Positions 8,091 through 13,397 of a stretch of DNA of 13,397 bases are shown one piece after another. The notes beneath the pieces are model-generated. The model was not told where the DNA came from and did no database searches. It saw only the letters and a program-made list of their open reading frames with translations. Source of the stretch: Paracoccaceae bacterium (lineage in GTDB: Bacteria > Pseudomonadota > Alphaproteobacteria > Rhodobacterales > Rhodobacteraceae); assembly GCA_003561595.1 (NCBI GenBank), contig PWWF01000262.1:1-13397 (forward strand), in the 5' to 3' direction. The first letter of the stretch is position 1, and every line of letters starts with the position of its first letter. A program made the position numbers and the translations under genes.

Positions 8091-8340
8091 GTATGTCCAA
8101 TGCGCGCCAGCGGCTGCGGGCCCCACCGCGAGGGTGGCGCCAAAGGCAGGCTGGCGTGACTTGTCTGAGCGTCCGAGCGGCTGGCGCACCCTGTTTGCCC
8201 CGAACGGCGCACCGCAGGGGTGCTGGTCCGGTCCGGGGGCAGTGTGCGTCTTGCAGCCGTCATTGCAGTTCCTGTTGTACCGCGCGAACCGCGCGGTCTG
8301 TGACGTTCGCCCGGTATTTCGGTTAAGGAAATCGCGAGCA
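8091..8340 (-). promoter_or_regulatory. Probable structured 5' leader of rne
   Basis: No credible gene is visible here. Several stems can be drawn. GCGCCAGC (8104-8111) pairs perfectly with GCTGGCGC (8180-8187) and encloses a CCACC/GGTGG hairpin at about 8121-8138. A CCCC/GGGG stem-loop spans 8198-8220. A perfect 7-bp ACCGCGC/GCGCGGT stem lies at 8279-8297. The first stem sits only about 14 nt from the rne start codon. E. coli RNase E controls its own mRNA through a long structured leader; an analogous arrangement here is inference. No clear promoter was found. Confidence 0.4.
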
Positions 8341-8660
8341 TATGCAGCCTTGCGGCCGATCCATCTGCGCTGGGCGACACGGGAACTGGCCCGCAGGTCT
8401 GCCCGGAGCAGCTAAATTCGTGCAGGGCCGCCCCGGTTTGGCCGGATATACCCTGTCGCTGCCACCATAGAGGGGTTTTGACGCAAATTACAATCACCAA
8501 TTTCGCGGCCCATGCGGCTGGGGGCCAACATGCGTGCAAAACCGGGCGCAGGCACGCTGCCGGACTGAGGTGCCACATCTCCGAGTATTTCTGTCATCTG
8601 AATCCTGTGCCCGGCCCTGCGCCTGTCCAGGTATCGTTCAGACGCAGAAGGGGTCCGGAC
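8341..8660. other. Gene-free divergent intergenic region (rne / Dps-like)
   Basis: This is the distal part of the roughly 570-bp gap between divergent rne and the Dps-like gene. A TTGACG (8478-8483) resembles a plus-strand -35 box, but no good -10 follows at 16-18 bp. A GGCAC/GTGCC hairpin (8551-8574) is followed by GAGTATTTCTG (from 8583), resembling the repeat at 4144-4234 in its opening. No convincing coding sequence was seen on either strand; the open frame from 8478 has unprotein-like, Arg/His/Cys-rich content until residue 62. Confidence 0.4.
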
Positions 8661-9014
8661 ATGCCGATATCTGCCCGCCCGCTTCCGACACAAGATACCG
8701 CAACGCCTGATCCGGCATTGGCGATGCTGCGCCTGCTGATGCAGCGTTGTCGCGCCAAGGCGCTGGGGGGCCATGCCGAAGGGCAGCTTGCCGCGATGGT
8801 TGCGCGGTCCAAGGTCAGCGAACATGACGGCCATGCCAGCGACAAGGACATGATCGCAGCCATGGTCAGCGCGCAGGACATTCTGGCCGCCACGCTGGCC
8901 GGAACCGCCGCCATCGCCGAGGAACATGGCAATCTGCTGACACAGGACATGGCCATCGAACGCGGCCAGATGCACGAGAAATTCGCATGGCTGCTGCGCG
9001 CCCATCTTGGCTGA
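8661..9014 (+). CDS. Truncated Dps/ferritin-like protein (C-terminal half only)
   Basis: This 117-residue cytoplasmic protein aligns by eye with only the second half of Dps. RAKALGGHAEG (31-41) matches the end of Dps helix B (typically RALGGHAPG). DKDMIAAMVSAQ (61-72) matches the start of helix C. The ending AEEHGNLLTQDMAIE...HEKFAWLLRAHL (86-116) matches the helix D region, where Dps commonly has TADLLTxR...HEKxAWMLR. Helix A and most of helix B are absent, and with them the His and Asp/Glu ligands of the intersubunit ferroxidase site. Where Dps has its helix-B acidic ligands, this protein has Leu and Cys (Leu24 and Cys30 region). Start ATG 8661 has AGAAGGGG about 8 nt upstream. A strong terminator follows, so it is a single-gene unit. 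It may be a diverged Dps relative or a degenerate gene; the intact frame, good ribosome site and terminator favour expression. Confidence 0.72.
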   Translation: MPISARPLPTQDTATPDPALAMLRLLMQRCRAKALGGHAEGQLAAMVARSKVSEHDGHASDKDMIAAMVSAQDILAATLAGTAAIAEEHGNLLTQDMAIERGQMHEKFAWLLRAHLG

Positions 9015-9065
9015 ACCGGCGCGCGCGCCCTGCCCCCGGCACCGAAGTGCCACGCTAACCCATTG

Positions 9066-9107
9066 ACGCACCAGCGTGCCGCCCCGGCAGTCTGGTGCGT
9101 TTTTCTT
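9066..9107 (+). terminator. Intrinsic terminator of the Dps-like gene
   Basis: A perfect 9-bp outer stem, ACGCACCAG (9066-9074) with CTGGTGCGT (9092-9100), encloses an inner 5-bp stem TGCCG/CGGCA (9077-9081 and 9085-9089). It is followed by TTTTTCTT on the plus strand. It lies 51 bp after the Dps-like stop and separates that gene from the envelope cluster. Confidence 0.92.
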
Positions 9108-9203
9108 CACCCCTGCAATAACCACATCGCGATCAATGCCCTGCCCCCTGCGAATGAACGGGGCAAGGCCGATGTCGTGACGATAGGGTTCCCCGGACCG
9201 CGC

Positions 9204-9222
9204 CGCGACGGCCCCCGTCGCG
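9204..9222. other. Perfect hairpin in the leader of the envelope cluster
   Basis: CGCGACGG and CCGTCGCG pair over 8 bp around a CCC loop, 51 bp before the start of the membrane-protein gene. There is no T tract. It falls in the likely 5' untranslated region, together with a weaker TGCCCC/GGGGCA stem at about 9142-9165. A regulatory or mRNA-stabilising role is possible but unproven. Confidence 0.45.
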
Positions 9223-9273
9223 CAAGTGACACGGCCCGCCAGACCGGGCCAACGGACTGAAAGGGAACGACTC

Positions 9274-10236
9274 ATGTGGGATTTTTCGTTTGGACGCGGC
9301 ATCGGCCTGATGGTCCAGACCCTGCCCTTTGTGCTGCTGCGCATGGCTGTCTATTTCGGCGCAGCCCTGGCCTATGTGCTGGTCACCGGCACCGGCGCGG
9401 GCATCGGCTGGGGCGTGGGCGCACTGGGCGATGACGGGTTTCGCGCCTCGGCCACCTTCTTTGGCGGGGTGACGGGGTTCGGCATCGTGCTGATCGTGAT
9501 GTACTGGCTGCGCGAATATATCCTGTATATGGTCAAGGCGGGGCATATCGCGGTCATGGTCGAACTGATCGATGGCCGCCCCATGCCCGAAGGCCGCAGC
9601 CAGATCGGCCATGCACAGGCCATGGTGCGCCAACGCTTTGCCGAAGCCAGCACCCTCTTTGCGGTCGATCAGCTTATCAAGGGCGTGCTGCGCGCGATCA
9701 CCGGCATGGTCCGCGGGCTGTTCACGCTGCTGCCGATCCCCGGCGCGCGCCAGCTTGTCACCATCCTGCGGGCCTTTCTGCGGGTCGCCGTGGGCTTCAT
9801 TGATGAGGTGATCCTCGCCTATGGCCTGCGCACCCGCGCCACCGACCCGTGGGATTCGGCGCGCACGGCGCTGGTGCTCTATGCGCAGAATTACAAACCC
9901 ATGCTGAAGAACGCCGCCTGGATCACGCTGTTTGTCTATGGCCTGATGGCGCTTCTGTTTCTGGTGATGCTGGCCCCGGCGGCGCTGATCACCAATCTCT
10001 ATCCCGGCGGCATGTCGGCGATGGGCGTGGTGATCGCCTTCATTCTGGCCTGGTCGGTCAAGCAGGCCGTGCTGGAGCCGCTGGCCGTCGCCTGCCTGCT
10101 GCAGGCCTATTTCCGCACGATCGAGGGGCAGCAGCCCAATCCCGAATGGGACGCGAAGCTGCAGGACATGTCGGGCAGTTTCACCAAGCTCAAGGACCGC
10201 GCGATGCCCTCGCAACTGCGCGCGCAACCGCTATGA
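9274..10236 (+). CDS. Conserved-looking integral membrane protein, function unknown
   Basis: This 320-residue protein is one I cannot place in a named family. Hydrophobic segments lie at about 13-37, 59-79, 217-239 and 247-268, giving four likely membrane helices in two pairs. Between them is a long amphipathic and basic region (about 80-205) containing HIAVMVELIDGRPMPEG and a conserved-looking LPIPGARQL (153-161). The C-terminal tail (281-320) is polar. Start ATG 9274 is preceded by AAAGGGA about 9 nt upstream; an upstream in-frame ATG at 9226 would add 16 polar residues. The stop overlaps the DUF2259 start (ATGA), implying coupled translation. The layout suggests a membrane anchor or channel-like component working with the secreted proteins encoded after it; that is inference from position only. 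Confidence 0.85.
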   Translation: MWDFSFGRGIGLMVQTLPFVLLRMAVYFGAALAYVLVTGTGAGIGWGVGALGDDGFRASATFFGGVTGFGIVLIVMYWLREYILYMVKAGHIAVMVELIDGRPMPEGRSQIGHAQAMVRQRFAEASTLFAVDQLIKGVLRAITGMVRGLFTLLPIPGARQLVTILRAFLRVAVGFIDEVILAYGLRTRATDPWDSARTALVLYAQNYKPMLKNAAWITLFVYGLMALLFLVMLAPAALITNLYPGGMSAMGVVIAFILAWSVKQAVLEPLAVACLLQAYFRTIEGQQPNPEWDAKLQDMSGSFTKLKDRAMPSQLRAQPL

Positions 10237-11750
10237 TCGGGCGTGCGCTTGCCCTCTGGGCAGTGATGGCCCTGCCTGCCGCTGCCGGGCATTTCACCCA
10301 TGACCGCAGCATCGGCTTTTCCGAGGACGGGCGTTATTTCGCGTTCAAGACCTATGGTCTGCAACGCGGGTCGGGCCTGCCCTTTGCCAATGTCTTTGTC
10401 GTCGATCTGGAGCGCAACGCCTGGGTGCAGGGCAGCCCCTTCCGCACTGGTCGCGGCGAAGAGGATATGGCAGCAGTCGAGGCCGCGCCCTTTGCCGCGC
10501 TGGAGGAGGTGCGCCGCGATGCGATGGGTGCCGCCGCCCCCATGCTGGGCGATCTGCAGATCCGCCGCCCCGCAACCGTGCTTTATGCGCAGGGAATCGG
10601 GCAGGCCGATCAAGCCGATGAACAGACCGGCATCCGCGTTCCCAACCCTGACCGGCCCACGGATGGGGCGCCATGGGGCGAGTTTACGCTGACACTGGGG
10701 CATGAAGAGGTGCCCGCCGCCGCTGAATTCTGCATCCGCCCCGAGGATCTGCGCGGCTACCGGCTGGAAATTGCCTATCCCGATGGCGACAGCCAGACAC
10801 TGCACCAGGACACGCGCATTCCCGCCTCGCGCGGCTGCGCCGAAAGCTACCGGCTGGATGCGGTCCTCTCGGCGGGCATTCCGCAGGAGGGCACGCCCAT
10901 GGTCGCGCTGATCTCGGTCTGGCAACAGGGGTTCGAGGGGTTGGAGCGCCATGTCATCGCCGCCCCCCTGCCGCCCCATCAGCGCCGCGAGGGGCAGACG
11001 ACTGAGGAGGGCGCGCCCGCGCCCGACAGCATGGATGCGGCGCTTGCCGATTTCCTGCAGGGGTTTGACGCGAAGGACCCCGACGCGCTGGACGCGGCAC
11101 TGCCCGCGCGGCAGAACGCGGACCCATCATCGCTGCGCTGGCCCGACGCCGAGCTGGCCCCGGTCGCGCGCGCGGCAGAGGTCTTTGCCGCCCGGACCGG
11201 ATTTGCCCGCCACGGTCGGCTGCACATCACGCAAGAGGATATCGAGATCACGCCCGAAGGCGCTGGCGGCCCCTTCACCCTGTCGCTGATCCGGCTGCGC
11301 GCGGTCAATCTGGGCGCGGCGCGGCGCGCCGATCTGGCCGATATCTTTGGCAGCGACACGGTCGCCCCGCCCGAGGAATTCGGTATCGGCCCGCATGTGG
11401 AATGGCGCTTTGCCATGCGCCCGGTGCAGGGCATGCGCGCCGATATCGTGGCTGCCGGACAGCGCGAGATCAGCGAGAGCGAACTGGCCGATTGCGGCCC
11501 CCTGCCCTGCGACGCGCCCGATGCGCTGGACCCTGATACCGCCGGTCTGGATTGCGCGGAACTCGGCACTGCCGACACGCCGGGCACGGCAACGCGCGCA
11601 GGCGCGGCACTGGGCGCGCTACAGGACAGCGCGCAGGCCAGCGAATGGCTGATCGAGCATGGCTTGTGGCAGACCGACGCCATGCAGATCGTGACACTGG
11701 AGAATGGCCGCGCCACGTCCTGCCACTGGACCACGGCGCTCCCGAACTGA
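10233..11750 (+). CDS. Secreted DUF2259 domain protein with extra C-terminal domain
   Basis: This 505-residue exported protein has an N-terminal signal peptide (1-18, ALWAVMALPAAA) and probable cleavage near residue 18. Residues 26-70, with IGFSEDGRYFAFKTYGLQ and NVFVVDLERNAWVQGSP, carry the DUF2259 signature of predicted secreted proteins. The opening phrasing resembles a beta-propeller-type strand repeat. DUF2259 covers roughly 20-245. A Pro/Glu/Gly-rich linker (248-266) leads to a second region (267-505) that I do not recognise, with cysteines at 421, 426, 441 and 497 that could form disulfides in the periplasm. The start codon overlaps the previous stop by 4 bp, and the SEL1 gene follows after 26 bp, indicating an operon. 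Molecular function is unknown. Confidence 0.88.
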   Translation: MIGRALALWAVMALPAAAGHFTHDRSIGFSEDGRYFAFKTYGLQRGSGLPFANVFVVDLERNAWVQGSPFRTGRGEEDMAAVEAAPFAALEEVRRDAMGAAAPMLGDLQIRRPATVLYAQGIGQADQADEQTGIRVPNPDRPTDGAPWGEFTLTLGHEEVPAAAEFCIRPEDLRGYRLEIAYPDGDSQTLHQDTRIPASRGCAESYRLDAVLSAGIPQEGTPMVALISVWQQGFEGLERHVIAAPLPPHQRREGQTTEEGAPAPDSMDAALADFLQGFDAKDPDALDAALPARQNADPSSLRWPDAELAPVARAAEVFAARTGFARHGRLHITQEDIEITPEGAGGPFTLSLIRLRAVNLGAARRADLADIFGSDTVAPPEEFGIGPHVEWRFAMRPVQGMRADIVAAGQREISESELADCGPLPCDAPDALDPDTAGLDCAELGTADTPGTATRAGAALGALQDSAQASEWLIEHGLWQTDAMQIVTLENGRATSCHWTTALPN

Positions 11751-11776
11751 CCCCACCCATGGATAGGACATGACCC

Positions 11777-12571
11777 ATGATCAAGCCTGTTTTTCGCCCC
11801 GCATTCAGCGCTGTTCTTCTGGCCCTGGGCATGGCCATCCCCGACACCGCGCAAAGCCCGCTCGACCGCTATGAGCGGCTGAAAACAGAGGCCGAGCGCG
11901 GTGACACTGACGCGATCTATGATCTGGGCGTCATCTATTATCTGGGCACCATGGCCCGGCACGGTGGCCCCGAGCGCGATGAAGAGCGCGGCTTGGAGCT
12001 GTTCCGCCCGCTTGCCGAGGCAGGCCATGCGCAGGCGCAATGGCGGCTGGGCTGGGCCTATGAGATGGGCAGCGGGGTCGAGCGCGACGCGGAAACCGCC
12101 TATCGCCTGTACACGGACTCGGCAGCGCAGGGTTTTGTTCATGCCAAGCAGACGCTGGGAAAGCTGTATATCGACGGGCGCGGCACGGAACCCGATTACG
12201 ACCGCGCCTATGACCTGCTGCGCACGGCCGCCGAGGCCGATGTCGTGCGCGCCATGATCGATCTGGCGCGGCTCTATCAGGACCCGGATCGCGGCCCTGT
12301 CCACGACCCTGAACGCGCCATCCACTGGCTGACCATTTCGGCCGAGAACAACCAACCCACATCGGTCAGAGAGTTGTCGAACGCCTATCTGGAAGGCAAC
12401 GGTGTCGAACGCGACCCGGTCGCTGCGCTGCGCGTCTATGTCGAATACGAGGAACGGACGGGGCGCGAACAGACCACCGCGCTGCTGCGTGTCCTGTCAC
12501 AACTTAGCGCAGAGGACCGCATCATCGTCGATCAGGTCGCCGAGGCCGAAAACTGGCTGGCCGATGACTGA
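11777..12571 (+). CDS. Secreted SEL1-like (TPR) repeat protein
   Basis: The product has 264 residues. A signal peptide (1-26, basic start then FSAVLLALGMA) directs it to the periplasm. Five SEL1-like repeats follow, at about 44-83, 84-119, 120-155, 156-192 and 193-227. Examples of the consensus are AQAQWRLGWAYEMGSGVERD and AYDLLRTAAEADVVRAM. The mature start, TAQSPLDRYERLKTEAERGD, is typical of periplasmic SEL1 proteins. Such repeats form helical solenoids that scaffold other proteins, so it may link its operon neighbours. GGATAGGA lies 9-16 nt before the start. It follows the DUF2259 gene by 26 bp. No catalytic residues are visible. Confidence 0.9.
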   Translation: MIKPVFRPAFSAVLLALGMAIPDTAQSPLDRYERLKTEAERGDTDAIYDLGVIYYLGTMARHGGPERDEERGLELFRPLAEAGHAQAQWRLGWAYEMGSGVERDAETAYRLYTDSAAQGFVHAKQTLGKLYIDGRGTEPDYDRAYDLLRTAAEADVVRAMIDLARLYQDPDRGPVHDPERAIHWLTISAENNQPTSVRELSNAYLEGNGVERDPVAALRVYVEYEERTGREQTTALLRVLSQLSAEDRIIVDQVAEAENWLADD

Positions 12572-12621
12572 CACACGCGGCCTGCCGCAATAACTGCAGC
12601 ACATGCGCCATAAAATGCGCC

Positions 12622-12643
12622 TCCCCCTCTGTTTGAAGGGGGA
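12622..12643. other. Hairpin between the SEL1 and DUF4892-like genes
   Basis: TCCCCCT and AGGGGGA pair over 7 bp with an 8-nt loop. It is preceded by two direct copies of ATGCGCC at 12603-12609 and 12615-12621. There is no T tract on the plus strand, so it is a weak terminator at best. The 128-bp gap here is the largest inside the cluster and may contain a promoter for the last gene, but I could not identify one. Confidence 0.4.
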
Positions 12644-12699
12644 AGTGGCAGCAGCTTGTCCCTATCCTGCGTCGATCTTCATGTGCAAAGGACAGTGAC

Positions 12700-13397
12700 A
12701 TGATCCGATACGGATTCCCGGCATTGATGACATGCCTTTGGGTCGCGATTGGCGCGGCCTTTCTTGCGGCCCCTGCAGCGGCGCGCGGGATCGAGGGGGC
12801 GATGCCCCATCCCATGGTGCCCCTGCCCGCCGAGGGCTATATCACGCGCGATGATTTCACCGATTTCGCCGAGATCGAATTCCTGGCCTCGCCCCATCCC
12901 GGCGGGCGCGATCCCGAATTCGAGGAAACGCTCGAGGTCGAGGGCGCCTGGCGGCAGATGGTCTATGAGGTGGACGGGCTGGAACTGTCGCTCTTGCGGC
13001 TCTATCGCGGGTATCTACAACATTTCGAAAGCTCCGGATTCGAGGTCGTGTACCACGGGATTGGCGATGAACTGGGGGCTGGAAACGGTCAGATTTTCCA
13101 CAGCCAGCAAGGACGCCTCACACCTTTCGGCGCGACATCGACCGAGGATTCGAATGCGTATATTCTCGCGCGGAATGAGGCTGCGGATATTGTGGTCTCG
13201 CTGTCCTTCATGACCTATCGCGGACGTCGGGCCATTGTCGTGAACGCTGTCGAGATCGAGGATATGGCGCCGCTTGATCTGTTCGCCCCCGAACCACAGG
13301 CCGAACCGGAACCCGAAGCCGCCGCCGAGCCCGAGGTCGCGATGGTCGCCGAGCCAGAGGCAGAGCCCGAGATGCCGCTGGTCCAGCAGGCGGTCGA
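12700..13397 (+). CDS. Secreted DUF4892-like protein, probably OmpA-family (3' end cut by window)
   Basis: Only the first 232 codons are inside the window; no stop is reached. A signal peptide (1-28, hydrophobic 7-24, cut near APAAA) exports it. Residues 34-190 resemble the DUF4892 pattern: MPHPMVPLPAEGYI, then a tyrosine-rich helix (LLRLYRGYLQHFESSGFEVVY, 99-118, split here as LLRLYRGYLQ and HFESSGFEVVY), NAYILARN (152-159) and a final AIVVNAVEIEDM (178-189). In relatives I recall, a cysteine pair sits near residues 119-127; here it is absent. From about 197 a Pro/Glu/Ala-rich linker begins, as in proteins where a peptidoglycan-binding OmpA domain follows. The OmpA domain itself is outside the window and is inference. 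AAAGGA lies about 7 nt upstream of the start. It is the fourth gene of the envelope cluster. Confidence 0.78.
   Translation, partial: MIRYGFPALMTCLWVAIGAAFLAAPAAARGIEGAMPHPMVPLPAEGYITRDDFTDFAEIEFLASPHPGGRDPEFEETLEVEGAWRQMVYEVDGLELSLLRLYRGYLQHFESSGFEVVYHGIGDELGAGNGQIFHSQQGRLTPFGATSTEDSNAYILARNEAADIVVSLSFMTYRGRRAIVVNAVEIEDMAPLDLFAPEPQAEPEPEAAAEPEVAMVAEPEAEPEMPLVQQAV

Noticed and set aside
8091..8189. Longer RNase E start at 8189
   Set aside because: The 33 extra residues do not resemble any RNase E N-terminus, while MAQKMLIDATHAEE at 8090 fits the family.
8478..8660. N-terminal extension of the Dps-like protein from ATG 8478 (61 extra residues)
   Set aside because: The extension is Arg/His/Cys-rich and unlike Dps helices A and B, and its start lacks a good ribosome site, whereas ATG 8661 has AGAAGGGG at proper spacing.
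8412..9344. 310-codon minus-strand open frame across the Dps-like gene and both intergenic regions
   Set aside because: It spans a strong plus-strand terminator and the opposite strand of two real genes, has a non-protein-like composition, and no supporting ribosome site or family likeness was seen.

Overview
This GC-rich window looks like chromosomal DNA of an alphaproteobacterium, most likely of the Rhodobacteraceae (Rhodobacter/Roseobacter relatives). The assignment rests on the RNase E N-terminus, the class II (B12-dependent) ribonucleotide reductase, the DUF1489 and DUF2259 proteins, and a terminator-linked intergenic repeat containing GAGTATTTTT. It is my recognition of families, not a database result. 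I see no transposase, integrase, CRISPR array, rRNA or tRNA gene.

Left part (1-5118): nrdJ, the adenosylcobalamin-dependent ribonucleotide reductase, runs on the minus strand. A 160-bp intergenic region separates it from a divergent MFS transporter on the plus strand. The transporter is translationally coupled (ATGA overlap) to a DUF1489 protein. These converge on ccdA (minus strand), a thiol-redox membrane protein for cytochrome c maturation. The convergent 193-bp gap holds the ccdA terminator and two near-identical copies of a short repeat.

Middle (5119-8660): rne encodes a full-length RNase E on the minus strand. It has a large charged insertion in its S1 region, an Arg-rich and Ala/Pro/Glu-rich scaffold tail, and a terminal GWW motif of the kind used to dock PNPase in Caulobacter. 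Upstream of rne lies a gene-free stretch of about 570 bp, which probably carries a structured rne leader and divergent promoters.

Right part (8661-13397, all plus strand): first comes a short protein matching only the C-terminal half of Dps/ferritin-like proteins, followed by a very good intrinsic terminator. A four-gene envelope cluster then follows: an integral membrane protein of unknown function, a secreted DUF2259 protein overlapping it by ATGA, a secreted SEL1-repeat protein 26 bp later, and a secreted DUF4892-like/OmpA-type protein cut by the window end. Three of these four carry signal peptides, so the cluster probably acts in the cell envelope; its function is unknown.

The most unusual items are the half-length Dps protein without a ferroxidase centre, the uncharacterised envelope cluster, the structured rne leader, and the repeated terminator-tail element.
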